From Oceanospirillaceae bacterium (lineage in GTDB: Bacteria > Pseudomonadota > Gammaproteobacteria > Pseudomonadales > Oceanobacteraceae), in NCBI GenBank assembly GCA_002724925.1, contig PBQA01000036.1, positions 1 through 64,000 on the forward strand: a stretch of DNA of 64,000 bases, read 5' to 3'. The position numbers and the translations under genes are program-made. The notes under the pieces were generated by a model. It searched no databases, was not told the origin of the DNA, and saw nothing but the letters and a program-made list of their open reading frames with translations. How positions within the stretch are numbered: the stretch's first letter is position 1; each line of letters opens with the position of its first letter. Of the stretch, positions 36,896 through 47,146 are shown piece after piece.

Positions 36896-37729
36896 ATGCA
36901 CTTATTTGTCGAACAACTCACCAACGTCGATTTCAGCTACCTTGACGCCAAACGCGGTGTCGTTGGAGAAACCTGGTGGGCCTCAGCCATTCTTGAGGGA
37001 GCGCTGGACGATCAGGGCATGGTCTGTGATTTCGGCATTGTGAAAAAAACGCTCCGCCAATGGCTGGATCTTGAGCTGGATCACCGGCTACTTGTACCCA
37101 CAAAGGCACCCGGACTTAAGATTGAAACAACAAACGATCGCGTGAAAATTGCCATGCTTACCGGTCGCGGCATCGTTGAGATGAGTGCACCAGCCCAAGC
37201 AGTTACGTTAATTGATGCGTCTGAGATAACAGCAGAAAGCGTTGCTGCCTGGTCGATCCAACAGCTGCAGGCGTTCTTTCCTGAGACTATTGACCAGCTG
37301 ACACTGGATTTCACCCCTGAAACTATTAATGGTGCCTTCTACCATTATTCGCACGGTCTGAAAAAACATGCGGGCAACTGTCAGCGCATTGCCCATGGCC
37401 ACCGCTCCCGGATTCAGATCTGGCTGAACGGTGAACGCAGTGATACCGAAGAGACGTATTGGGCAGAGCGCTGGCAGGATATCTATATCGGCAGCAAGGA
37501 GGACCTGTCGTCGGAAAACGCAGACACGCTGTCATTTGCCTACACCGCAGAACAGGGCGACTTCTCCCTCACCCTCGCCCGAGAGCACTGCTACATGATG
37601 AGTACAGACTCAACCGTCGAACTGATCGCTGACCACCTTGCACAGGAAATTAAGCTTCGCCACCCAGAACAAAACGTCCGGGTGAGAGCATTTGAAGGGG
37701 TTAATAAAGGCGCGATGGTACAGCGCTAG
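36896..37729 (+). CDS. 6-carboxytetrahydropterin synthase-like protein (tandem PTPS domains)
   Basis: A 277-residue protein with two PTPS/QueD-type halves. The first (about 1-85) keeps DFGIVKKTL and LDHRLLVPTKA but lacks the HGH zinc motif. The second (about 160-277) has FYHYSHGLKKHAGNCQRIAHGHRSR, with the catalytic Cys and the His-Gly-His zinc ligands. QueD makes 6-carboxytetrahydropterin in queuosine synthesis, but this long form may do something else. I start it at ATG 36896, with GGAG before it and a TATAAT box at 36865. It is alone on the strand. Confidence 0.8.
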   Translation: MHLFVEQLTNVDFSYLDAKRGVVGETWWASAILEGALDDQGMVCDFGIVKKTLRQWLDLELDHRLLVPTKAPGLKIETTNDRVKIAMLTGRGIVEMSAPAQAVTLIDASEITAESVAAWSIQQLQAFFPETIDQLTLDFTPETINGAFYHYSHGLKKHAGNCQRIAHGHRSRIQIWLNGERSDTEETYWAERWQDIYIGSKEDLSSENADTLSFAYTAEQGDFSLTLAREHCYMMSTDSTVELIADHLAQEIKLRHPEQNVRVRAFEGVNKGAMVQR

Positions 37730-37755
37730 CCTACTTCTTCAGGCAGTTTTTTCCT

Positions 37756-38319
37756 TCAGGCAGCCTCTTCCATGGATTGGCGAGCCCGACGTTGCGTATA
37801 GATAAAGGCAATGATGGCGAACGGCAGAAGAAACCAGGCCCACTCGTGGAGCTGCTCACCAAACTGACGCCCTAACAGGTAGGTGGTGGCAAACAATGCC
37901 GTCGCCCAGGCAATGATCGACGCGAGATTCGCCAGACAAAACGGCGCCGCCTGCACCCTGGCCAACCCACACGCGATATAACCAAACGTGCGAAGCCCTG
38001 GCATACAGCGAATCAGCATTAACTGCTTCCACGGCGATTGCCGTAACGGCTGCACTTGCTTCTGAATAATTGGGTGGCGGATCTTGCGTCTCAGCTTCGG
38101 CCAGATAAGCGCCGCCCGACCAAGCAGATACAACGCGGTATCGCCAATAAACATCCCGAGGCAAACCGCAAAAAACGCCACCCCGGGCGCCATTTTCTCG
38201 CTTGCCGCGAGCAAGGCAGCACCGATTATGGCTAAATCTTCAAGCATAAAGGTAGAGATAACCACGACCAGTATTGGCCAGGCGGGGTGATCAATATAAC
38301 CAAATAAACTGTCCAGCAT
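37756..38319 (-). CDS. DedA-family membrane protein
   Basis: An inner-membrane protein of the DedA/SNARE-associated family (lipid scramblase-like), here 187 residues with four or five membrane segments. The family signature is CLGMFIGDTALYLLGR, then RCMPGLRTFGYIACG. I prefer the ATG at 38319 (MLDSLFGYIDHP), with AGGA seven bases upstream; the longer frame to 38424 adds an unusual polar N-terminus. Function is linked in the family to membrane potential and envelope lipids. It converges with the QueD-like gene. Confidence 0.85.
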   Translation of the reverse strand: MLDSLFGYIDHPAWPILVVVISTFMLEDLAIIGAALLAASEKMAPGVAFFAVCLGMFIGDTALYLLGRAALIWPKLRRKIRHPIIQKQVQPLRQSPWKQLMLIRCMPGLRTFGYIACGLARVQAAPFCLANLASIIAWATALFATTYLLGRQFGEQLHEWAWFLLPFAIIAFIYTQRRARQSMEEAA

Positions 38320-38472
38320 TCGTGGTCCTACTAAAGCCACCAGTGAAAATTGACCGGCGATTGTACCAGAAGTGCCCAGATTGCCTATGTAACTGGCTCT
38401 AAATACCCGGATATTAGATTTCACGATACTATTTCACGACAGTTTCACTCCATATTGGCCCTCAGGTACTGA

Positions 38473-39918
<1,446 letters not shown>

Positions 39919-39931
39919 ATACCTTAATGCC

Positions 39932-40031
39932 AGAGGTGGATGTGCGGATTAAGGCTCGCCGTAAATCCATCCCTGGAGGCTCCCGTGTGCCGTCCGTGGC
40001 ACACAGGGCCTGAATCCACACACCCACCTCT
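39932..40031. repeat. 100-base hairpin repeat element, family A copy 1
   Basis: The outer arms AGAGGTGGATGTGCGGATT and the complement of the last 19 bases (AGAGGTGGGTGTGTGGATT) match at 17 of 19 positions. The core has CGCCGTAAATCCATCCCTGG-AGGCTC and GTGCCG...GGCACAC. The core resembles the element at 59155-59260. It lies 13 bases after purB. Confidence 0.7.
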
Positions 40032-40073
40032 ATCTTCAGCCACTCCCAAGACTTTATATATGCGGAGCCCTTT

Positions 40074-41228
40074 ATGCACGTCCTCGGTCACCTAACTGTT
40101 GAAGAATTCCTGCGCGACTATTGGCAAAAGAAACCGGTACTTATCCGTCAGGCGATCCCAGGATTTGAACCTTTACTGGCTGCCGACGAACTGGCAGGCC
40201 TGAGCCTCGAGGACGATATCGAGTCCCGCCTGATCATCGAAGAAGGCAAGACAGGGGCTTGGGAAGTGAAGAAAGGCCCGTTCACCGAGTCAGACTATCG
40301 CGCCCTGCCCGAGAACAAATGGACCTTATTAGTTCAGGCGGTAGATCAGTGGGTTCCAGAGGCTGCCGAACTACTGGAGCATTTTCGCTTTATTCCGTCG
40401 TGGCGCATCGACGACCTGATGATCAGCTACGCCACCGATGGCGGCAGCGTTGGCCCACATTGGGATCAATACGATGTATTCCTGCTGCAAGCCGAAGGTC
40501 AGAGAGAATGGCGGGTTGGCCAGATGTGCTCAGAAAAAAGCAGCATACTTGAAGGCCCGAGCGTTAAGATTCTCGCCGACTTTACCGAAAACGAACGTTG
40601 GGTACTGGAGCCGGGCGATATGCTTTACCTGCCGCCCGGTCTTTCCCACTGGGGCATTTCTCAAGGCGAGTGCATGACCTACTCTATTGGTTTCCGGGCA
40701 CCTTCAACGGCAGAGCTACTCGAGCGCGCTATCGACACCGCGCTCCCAACCTTAACGGAAGATAACCGTTACTCAGACGCGAGCTTAAGTCTTCAGCATT
40801 CGCCGGGTGAGATCACTGATGATGCTGCCGCGCGCCTTAAGTCTCTCCTCGTCGACGCACTCAGTGATCCCGCCCTGCTCCAAGCAACGCTCGGGCAGCT
40901 TATGACCGAGGCAAAGTATGAGGAGCAAGCCCCCACCTTTGATACCTCTGAACAGGGTTGGGCAGAAACTGTTTCAGCACTGCAAGAAGCTGAACAATGG
41001 ACTCGCCATCCTCAGGCGCGCTTCGCCTATAGCATCAACGACACAGGCGCCGCTTTTTACTGCCAGGGCGAAATCGTCAATCTACCAGCCTCCGCTGGCA
41101 AGTCCCTTGAAGTGCTATGTGACGAGGCGAGCTACGACAGTCAATCGCTTATCGAAGCCTTTGACGACTCACACCTTAAAACCTTATTAACCAGTTTAGT
41201 GTTCTGTGACCTGATTGTTCCTGTTTAA
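40074..41228 (+). CDS. roxA: ribosomal protein uL16 3-hydroxylase (RoxA/YcfD family)
   Basis: A JmjC-type, 2-oxoglutarate and Fe(II)-dependent oxygenase that hydroxylates an arginine of ribosomal protein uL16. The 384 residues fit the family. The N-terminal YWQKKPVLIRQAIPGFEPLL and the cupin core with the metal ligands HWDQYD (His and Asp), LPPGLSHWGIS (second His) and QLEGQREWRVG-like strand are seen, followed by a dimerisation and winged-helix C-terminus. It is alone; the next gene starts 88 bases later. Confidence 0.93.
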   Translation: MHVLGHLTVEEFLRDYWQKKPVLIRQAIPGFEPLLAADELAGLSLEDDIESRLIIEEGKTGAWEVKKGPFTESDYRALPENKWTLLVQAVDQWVPEAAELLEHFRFIPSWRIDDLMISYATDGGSVGPHWDQYDVFLLQAEGQREWRVGQMCSEKSSILEGPSVKILADFTENERWVLEPGDMLYLPPGLSHWGISQGECMTYSIGFRAPSTAELLERAIDTALPTLTEDNRYSDASLSLQHSPGEITDDAAARLKSLLVDALSDPALLQATLGQLMTEAKYEEQAPTFDTSEQGWAETVSALQEAEQWTRHPQARFAYSINDTGAAFYCQGEIVNLPASAGKSLEVLCDEASYDSQSLIEAFDDSHLKTLLTSLVFCDLIVPV

Positions 41229-41316
41229 GTCTGCCTCAGCTTGATGATTCACACTTAAGCAGCCATTCTTTTTATCAGAGACCAGAATTTTTGCAGATAG
41301 ACAGGGAAGCAACGAC

Positions 41317-42228
41317 TTGGAAATTCGCATCACAGACTGGCGGGCATCCCGCGACATCATTCGTAAAATCCGGGAAGAAGTGTTCATTAAAGAACAAGAT
41401 GTTCCGCCCGAACTGGAGTGGGATGAATTCGACAGCGAAGCAATTCACTTTCTCGCTCTTGAGGGAAGAAACCCGGTCGGCTGTGCCCGCCTTATGCACA
41501 ACGGTAAATTTGGACGAATGGCAGTGCTCAGAGAATTCAGGAAACAGCACTGGGGCTCCCGACTGATTAATGCCATTGAAGATTTTGCTCGCAACGAATT
41601 AAAAATACGCGATATACGGGGTGCGGCTCAGGCACATGCCATCCCCTTCTATCAGAAGAATGACTTCAATATTGAAGCTGGTTTTTTCGACGACGCAGGT
41701 ATCGCACACCTGAACGTATACAAAGCCCCAGGTGCACCTGAAACCAACTATGTTTTTCGTCCTGGCCGCGATAAAAACATTTACCCGCAGAACGATTTAA
41801 TTTCTCTCGTCGGGTGGGTAGAGATGATTCTCGCCATGCGTCCACGCAATGCGCTCATTACCTGTACCGATTTAACCCACCCGCTATGGTGGAACAAGGC
41901 AGCACTGCATGCCGTCCGCGAATTTGCCCTGGACTCACATCGGCGCCGGGTGAAAATCCTGATTCCCTCCGAAAGAGGCGGGATAAATCGTCACCCACTA
42001 TTGCGGCTTCAGCAACGTCTGAGCAGCCGGATAAGCCTGAGAGTAACTCCTGAAGTGCAGGATGACCTGCTCATTACAGGCCCATGGGGGTTGTTACAGC
42101 TCACCACTGAAACTCAGGGAATTGCGACGATGGGAGATGCCAGTCGGGTCAAACGCATGGAGGCCTACTACAAACCGCTCACAGAAACGGGCCAACGACC
42201 AAGAGAAGCGCGCAGGCTATCAATATAA
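41317..42228 (+). CDS. GNAT-family N-acetyltransferase with a C-terminal DUF7931-type domain
   Basis: A 303-residue protein. Residues about 1-145 form a GNAT domain (EVFIKEQDVPPELEWDEFD, RMAVLREFRKQHWGSRLI for CoA binding, FYQKNDFN). The second half (about 165-300) is a separate globular domain (LITCTDLTHPLWWNKAALHAV, RRRVKILIPSERGGINRHPL) seen in similar two-domain proteins of unknown role. It starts with TTG at 41317, with AGGGAAG seven bases before; there is no ATG before residue 70. The substrate is unknown. Confidence 0.8.
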   Translation: MEIRITDWRASRDIIRKIREEVFIKEQDVPPELEWDEFDSEAIHFLALEGRNPVGCARLMHNGKFGRMAVLREFRKQHWGSRLINAIEDFARNELKIRDIRGAAQAHAIPFYQKNDFNIEAGFFDDAGIAHLNVYKAPGAPETNYVFRPGRDKNIYPQNDLISLVGWVEMILAMRPRNALITCTDLTHPLWWNKAALHAVREFALDSHRRRVKILIPSERGGINRHPLLRLQQRLSSRISLRVTPEVQDDLLITGPWGLLQLTTETQGIATMGDASRVKRMEAYYKPLTETGQRPREARRLSI

Positions 42229-42240
42229 CCTGCGGCAAAA

Positions 42241-42657
42241 TTATCTAAGCAAGCCCCAGAAAGCGATAGCATGACAGGCACTGACGACCAGAGTCAGTAT
42301 CCATCTCATCGTGCGGTAGTCTCGTTTATAGCTCTGGCGAAACACCGGTTGACGCTCAAGCCACACCAGCACCCAATACCCGAGCAATAAGCCGGGCAGG
42401 CCCACGATATGAGGGACGAAGTACATCAGCCAGCCCCACAAAAACACACCGATGGATAGCCCCAGCTCAGCGGCGGAAACGTGATCGCGGTGCGCCTGCA
42501 TTACACCCCAACATGCCCCCGCCATAAAGCTCAGGATTAACGCCGAGTACAAGGTGAAGAAATCGGGCGCCCACGCACTCCCGGCAAGCACAGATAAAGA
42601 GAAAAAGATGAACGGGATCAGCCCCGCGTATCCCAACTTCTGGCTAATTCCGTTCAT
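42241..42657 (-). CDS. DUF3429 membrane protein
   Basis: A 138-residue inner-membrane protein with four or five hydrophobic segments. It matches the DUF3429 family (LGYAGLIPFIF, SFMAGACWG, SIGVFLWGWLMYF, GYWVLVWLE). The function is unknown. It follows kdsB by 14 bases and is the last gene of the kdsC-epimerase-kdsB unit. It converges with the GNAT gene. Confidence 0.85.
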   Translation of the reverse strand: MNGISQKLGYAGLIPFIFFSLSVLAGSAWAPDFFTLYSALILSFMAGACWGVMQAHRDHVSAAELGLSIGVFLWGWLMYFVPHIVGLPGLLLGYWVLVWLERQPVFRQSYKRDYRTMRWILTLVVSACHAIAFWGLLR

Positions 42658-42671
42658 AGTAACCCCATAAT

Positions 42672-43448
42672 TTATTTGTGATGGCCTGCCTTCAGGATAG
42701 CAGCTACACGCTCAACGTCATGCGGCGTATCAATGCCGTGACCCGGTGCCTGATCAATAACCGACATATGAATACCGACGCCATACCAAAGTGCCCTAAG
42801 CTGCTCCAGTGATTCGGTCAGTTCGATCGGACAAGGTGCCATCTCACGATAATCATTCAGGAACGATACACGGTAGCCGTACATACCAATATGACGGTAA
42901 ACAGGCATTCTACCGGTCACCTCCTCCTGGCTCTCTTTGTACAGATCGCGATCCCAAGGAATCGGTGCACGGCTGAAGTACATCGCAAAGTGTCGCTCGT
43001 TCAACACGACCTTCACCACATTCGGGTCAAACGCGTCATGTGCGGTTGTGACCGGCGTACACACCGAGCTCATCCCAGCATCCGCATTTTGCAACAGCCC
43101 CTGCGCTGTTAACTCAATCAGTGATTTGGGAATCAGCGGCTCATCTCCCTGGAGATTCACAACGACCGTATCGGCCGGCCAACCCTTTAAAGAAACCACC
43201 TCAGCAATGCGCTCGGTGCCGTTCTCATGATCAGGCGATGTCATCACCACATCAGCGCCAAAGCCGCGTGCAACATCAGCAATTCTGTCGTCATCAGTCG
43301 CGACAACCACATCTTCAGCACCCGCTTCGAGCGCACGCTCGTACACGTGCTGAATCATTGGCTTGCCAGCCAGATCAATCAGTGGTTTACCCGGCAAGCG
43401 GCTTGATGCGTAACGCGCGGGAATGACGATTTTATATCCAGACATCAT
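42672..43448 (-). CDS. kdsB: 3-deoxy-manno-octulosonate cytidylyltransferase
   Basis: It makes CMP-Kdo from Kdo and CTP for the LPS inner core. The 258 residues carry the family signature VIPARYASSRLPGKPL at the N-terminus, VVNLQGDEPLIP (about residue 95-106) and KVVLNERHFAMYFSRAPIPWDR. Two start codons, at 43448 and 43445, are in tandem and overlap the epimerase stop (ATGATG/TGA), so translation is coupled. In many relatives kdsB lies in the lpxK-murB block, but here it is with kdsC. Confidence 0.96.
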   Translation of the reverse strand: MMSGYKIVIPARYASSRLPGKPLIDLAGKPMIQHVYERALEAGAEDVVVATDDDRIADVARGFGADVVMTSPDHENGTERIAEVVSLKGWPADTVVVNLQGDEPLIPKSLIELTAQGLLQNADAGMSSVCTPVTTAHDAFDPNVVKVVLNERHFAMYFSRAPIPWDRDLYKESQEEVTGRMPVYRHIGMYGYRVSFLNDYREMAPCPIELTESLEQLRALWYGVGIHMSVIDQAPGHGIDTPHDVERVAAILKAGHHK

Positions 43449-44455
43449 TTGACCTTATAGAAGTCTTTGTACCAGTCAACGAAGGTGCCTATGCCATCCG
43501 CCAACGGAGTGTTCGGTGCGAAGTCGACGTCAGCAGCCAGGTCATCAACATTCGCATACGTCGCCAGTACATCGCCGGGTTGCATTTCCATATAATGTTT
43601 ATCGGCTTCGACACCCAAAGCGCCTTCAATTGTTTCAATAAAGGTGCCCAGCTCTACCGAGTTATGATTACCGATATTGTAGATTTTATACGGCGCTGAG
43701 CTGCGTGAGCAGTCACCAGATTCTGGCGTCCAGTTCTCAACCGACTCCGGCGCTTTCATAGCAATACGCACAACGCCCTCAACAATATCGTCGATGTAGG
43801 TAAAATCACGCTGCATCTTGCCGTGGTTAAAGACATTAATCGTTTTGCCTTCAAGGATGGCTTTCGTGAAACTGAAGTACGCCATATCCGGACGCCCCCA
43901 TGGGCCATACACCGTAAAAAAGCGTAGTCCGGTGGTCGGCAAACGGTACAAGTGTGCATACGTGTGAGCCATCAGCTCATTCGACTTTTTCGTTGCTGCA
44001 TAAAGAGACACTGGATGATCCACACGATCACCGGTGCTGTACGGCAAGTGCGTGTTCAGACCATACACCGAACTGGATGAGGCATAGACAAAATGCTCCA
44101 CCTCATGGTGGCGGCAGCCTTCCATCACATTCACGAAGCCGATCAGGTTACTGTCCACGTAGGCGTGAGGATTCGTGATGGAATAACGTACACCCGCCTG
44201 AGCAGCTAGGTGAATAACACGATCAAACTTATGCTCATTAAATAACGCGGCAACCGCATCACGATCGGCCAGCTCCAACTGCTGAAACTGAAAACCACTT
44301 AACGGCTCCAGCCACCCCAGGCGGCCGTGCTTAAGTGCAACATCATAATAGTCATTGAGGTTATCGACACCAATAACCTCGTGACCCATTTCAACCAGTT
44401 TTTTACTGGTAAAGGCGCCAATAAAACCGGCGGCGCCCGTGACTAAAATCTTCAC
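43445..44455 (-). CDS. NAD-dependent epimerase (UDP-glucuronate 4-epimerase-like)
   Basis: A 336-residue short-chain dehydrogenase/epimerase: NAD motif TGAAGFIGAF (residues about 6-15), catalytic YAATKKSNELMAHTYAHL (Tyr and Lys), and VYGPWGRPDMAYFSFTKAI. The length and motifs fit UDP-glucuronate 4-epimerases that make UDP-galacturonate for LPS or capsule. The overlaps with kdsB and the 3-base gap to kdsC suggest it works in LPS core or surface sugar formation. Close relatives vary in substrate, so the exact sugar is not certain. Confidence 0.88.
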   Translation of the reverse strand: MKILVTGAAGFIGAFTSKKLVEMGHEVIGVDNLNDYYDVALKHGRLGWLEPLSGFQFQQLELADRDAVAALFNEHKFDRVIHLAAQAGVRYSITNPHAYVDSNLIGFVNVMEGCRHHEVEHFVYASSSSVYGLNTHLPYSTGDRVDHPVSLYAATKKSNELMAHTYAHLYRLPTTGLRFFTVYGPWGRPDMAYFSFTKAILEGKTINVFNHGKMQRDFTYIDDIVEGVVRIAMKAPESVENWTPESGDCSRSSAPYKIYNIGNHNSVELGTFIETIEGALGVEADKHYMEMQPGDVLATYANVDDLAADVDFAPNTPLADGIGTFVDWYKDFYKVK

Positions 44456-44458
44456 TTT

Positions 44459-45031
44459 TTATTTATCCTTAGCGTCATTAAGACTTTCAAACTCTGGCAG
44501 CATCGCCTTAATGTAAGCCTCTTCTAACGGCATACGACTGCCCAAAACGATATCCGCGACTTCACGCGCAACCCCCTTCCCGCCCGGAGCCTCGGTGATC
44601 AGATCTGCACGATCACGAACCATCCAGAAGCCGTCTGCCGGAGATATTGCAAGACCAACGCGAGTCATGACCTTCAGATCAATCACATCATCGCCGACAT
44701 AACAGACCTCTGAAGGGTCAACCATCAGTTCATCCATCAAATCAGCCAACACCGGCCATTTATCTTTGGTACCGGGAAAGAAGCGATTGATACCCAGATC
44801 CGCCGCCCGTTTCGCCAGTGGCGCCGAGTCTTTCGCAGAAATAATGGCAGTATCAATATCAAAGACATTCAGCAGTTTGATTCCCACGCCGTCTTTTACG
44901 TTGAAATGCTTAACCTCTTCACCCGAGGCGGAATAACTCAAAGTGCCATCAGTCAATACGCCGTCCACATCAAATACGACAAGACGAATTGCACGGGCTT
45001 TTTCTTTAATTGCGTTGGGGAGATGAACCAT
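44459..45031 (-). CDS. kdsC: 3-deoxy-D-manno-octulosonate 8-phosphate phosphatase
   Basis: A HAD-superfamily phosphatase that removes phosphate from Kdo-8-phosphate. Motif I is VFDVDGVLTDGTLSY (nucleophile Asp), motif III/IV is EVCYVGDDVIDLKVM. I start it at ATG 45031 (MVHLPNAIKEKA); the 15 codons before it are hydrophobic and overlap the promoter area. With 190 residues it is normal for a tetrameric KdsC. It heads the kdsC-epimerase-kdsB-DUF3429 operon. Confidence 0.95.
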   Translation of the reverse strand: MVHLPNAIKEKARAIRLVVFDVDGVLTDGTLSYSASGEEVKHFNVKDGVGIKLLNVFDIDTAIISAKDSAPLAKRAADLGINRFFPGTKDKWPVLADLMDELMVDPSEVCYVGDDVIDLKVMTRVGLAISPADGFWMVRDRADLITEAPGGKGVAREVADIVLGSRMPLEEAYIKAMLPEFESLNDAKDK

Positions 45032-45212
45032 ACCAATCACCGCGATCGAAAGTACCAATTGTACCGACTCCGGCAAGTGATTGGCAGGGTTAGTGCGGGC
45101 GGAATCAGGTTTTATGCAACAATTGCGATAAGACCTGAGACTGGATATTAAAGCGAAACAAAAATAGGAATGTAAGCCAACACGGCTTCGAAATAACGTT
45201 CAGAAATAAAGA

Positions 45213-45288
45213 TGGCATCCCCAAGGGGATTCGAACCCCTGTTACCGCCGTGAAAGGGCGGTGTCCTAGGCCTCTAGACGATGGGGAC
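45213..45288 (-). tRNA. tRNA-Glu (TTC)
   Basis: A 76-base cloverleaf: GTCCCCA acceptor pairing with TGGGGAT-type end, anticodon loop CTTTCAC with TTC, GGTTCGAATCC T-arm and encoded CCA. The gene has the same sequence as the two other Glu genes at 59680 and 59981. It is co-transcribed with tRNA-Ala 22 bases upstream. Confidence 0.97.
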
Positions 45289-45310
45289 ACAAGGACAAGC
45301 AAGAAGGTTT

Positions 45311-45386
45311 TGGTGGAGCCTAGCGGGATCGAACCGCTGACCTCAACACTGCCAGTGTTGCGCTCTCCCAGCTGAGCTAAGGCCCC
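45311..45386 (-). tRNA. tRNA-Ala (GGC)
   Basis: A 76-base tRNA: GGGGCCT acceptor, anticodon loop CTGGCAG with GGC, GGTTCGATCCC T-arm and encoded CCA. It is the promoter-proximal gene of the Ala-Glu unit. Confidence 0.97.
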
Positions 45387-45404
45387 GTCTCAAAACGTGC
45401 GCGA

Positions 45405-45433
45405 ATAATAATGACACCCCCCGGCCGTGTCAA
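45405..45433 (-). promoter_or_regulatory. promoter of the Ala-Glu tRNA unit
   Basis: TTGACA (45428-45433) and TATTAT (45405-45410) with a 17-base spacer, followed by a GC-rich TCGCGCACG discriminator like those of stringently controlled stable-RNA promoters. It ends about 18 bases before tRNA-Ala. Confidence 0.85.
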
Positions 45434-45483
45434 CTGTTTTACGGAAAAAATTCACATAAACAACAACTTACAACCACCACTCA

Positions 45484-45512
45484 AACAAAAAAGGCGGCTT
45501 AACAGCCGCCCT
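45484..45512 (-). terminator. intrinsic terminator after gltX
   Basis: GGCGGCTGTTAAGCCGCC followed by TTTTTTG on the minus strand, about 30 bases after the gltX stop. Confidence 0.9.
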
Positions 45513-45538
45513 TCCCGTTCAACTGGTTGACGAACAGA

Positions 45539-47047
45539 TCAACTATCAGCCTGTGCGTTCTCGATGGCGATAAGAAGCGACGTGTACTCTTTTTCGAGCT
45601 TCTTCAGCTTCTTCTTACCCGGTGCACCGAGCACATCAACGGCATGGCGCACACGAGCACGGCTCATGTCCGGCCCCAGCAATGCCATAGTATCGAGCAC
45701 CGAAATAGTTGAAGACGTACCCGCAATCGCAATAAAGAACGGATAAAGAAAATCACGGATTTTCACATCCATCTGCTTCGCCAGCCCGAACAACGCCTGC
45801 TCAATGTTTTCTTTTTCCCAGTGACGAATTGCCTCAAGTTGCCAAAGGCCCATCTGGAGGATATTCGTCGTTGCTTCTGTATCGAGGACTTTGTGCTCAA
45901 AGCTTTCGGGTGTCAGAGGCGTCATGCCCGACAAAAAGTGCCCGGCCAGCGGCGCAACGTCAGAGAAAACTTCGACCCTTGGCTGTACATGCGGAATCAG
46001 CGGCAGAACATTTTCAGAACGGAAGCCCCACTGAGCGAACTTCTCAACGAACTGCTCAGGAGACAATTCACGCAGCCACAGGCTGTTAAGCCAGCGCAGT
46101 TTCTCTACATCAAATACCGGCCCACCCAGCGACACCCGATTAATATCGAAGTTACTGAACATCTCGTCACGGCTGAATTTTTCGCTCTCATCCGGCATCG
46201 ACCAGCCCATGCGCCCGAGATAGTTCAGGACGGCCTCAGGCATAAAGCCCATGCGCTCGTAGAACATGATCGACGTTGGGTTCTTACGCTTACTCAGCTT
46301 GCTCTTGTCCGGGTTGCGCAGCAGCGGCATATGGCAGAGCTCTGGCATGTCCCAGCCAAAGTACTCATACAGCAGCTTATGTTTCGGAGCCGAACTGATC
46401 CATTCTTCGCCACGAATCACGTGGGTAATGGCCATCAGGTGGTCATCAACAACGTTGGCCAGGTGGTAAGTCGGCATGCCATCGGATTTCATCAGAATCT
46501 GAGCGTCGACTTGAGCCCAGTCCAGCTCAATCTCGCCACGCAGCATGTCTTTGACAAGACAAACACCCTCTTCCGGGACGTTCATACGCACAACATAAGG
46601 GGCACCCGCGGCTTCGCGCTCGTTCACCTCATCATCAGGCAATGCAAGATCAGATACCTTCAGAGCAGTTTGATTACCGCTTTCCTGCTTTTGCTGACGT
46701 AAGGCATCCAACTCTTCAGCGGTGCGATAACATTTAAACGCTTTGCCACTATCGAGTAGTTTCTGGACGTGCTCTTCATAGATCGCACGACGCTCGCTCT
46801 GACGGTATGGCCCGTAATCGCCACCGACATCAGGGCCTTCGTCCCAGTCCATGCCCAACCAGCGCAAACTGTCGAGAATCGCTTGCTCTGATTCAGGCGT
46901 GCTGCGTACCTGATCGGTATCCTCAATACGTAAAAGAAATTGCCCGCCGTGCTGGCGCGCAAATGCGAGGTTAAACAGAGCAATATATGCGGTACCTACA
47001 TGGGGGTCGCCGGTAGGAGACGGCGCAACGCGGGTGCGGACAGTCAT
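45539..47047 (-). CDS. gltX: glutamyl-tRNA synthetase
   Basis: It charges tRNA-Glu, whose genes lie nearby at 45213 and 59680-60056. The class I motifs are HVGT (residues 16-19, in [13 protein letters not shown]) and KLSKRKN (KMSKS equivalent). The 502 residues fit the Pseudomonas-type enzyme, a little longer than E. coli GltX. The ATG at 47047 gives the normal [13 protein letters not shown] start. It has its own strong terminator, and the gap from the chemoreceptor gene is about 100 bases. Confidence 0.97.
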   Translation of the reverse strand: MTVRTRVAPSPTGDPHVGTAYIALFNLAFARQHGGQFLLRIEDTDQVRSTPESEQAILDSLRWLGMDWDEGPDVGGDYGPYRQSERRAIYEEHVQKLLDSGKAFKCYRTAEELDALRQQKQESGNQTALKVSDLALPDDEVNEREAAGAPYVVRMNVPEEGVCLVKDMLRGEIELDWAQVDAQILMKSDGMPTYHLANVVDDHLMAITHVIRGEEWISSAPKHKLLYEYFGWDMPELCHMPLLRNPDKSKLSKRKNPTSIMFYERMGFMPEAVLNYLGRMGWSMPDESEKFSRDEMFSNFDINRVSLGGPVFDVEKLRWLNSLWLRELSPEQFVEKFAQWGFRSENVLPLIPHVQPRVEVFSDVAPLAGHFLSGMTPLTPESFEHKVLDTEATTNILQMGLWQLEAIRHWEKENIEQALFGLAKQMDVKIRDFLYPFFIAIAGTSSTISVLDTMALLGPDMSRARVRHAVDVLGAPGKKKLKKLEKEYTSLLIAIENAQADS

Positions 47048-47146
47048 GGGGGATCTCGGTTAACTCAAAACTGCCGCGATTATAGAGAAATACTTGCCCG
47101 AATGCATGGCGAATACGGGGCGAATCCAGCGTCGCCCCAAAGATAA

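Noticed and set aside
45821-46702. 293-residue open frame opposite gltX
   Set aside because: Antisense shadow of a conserved synthetase; no family match.
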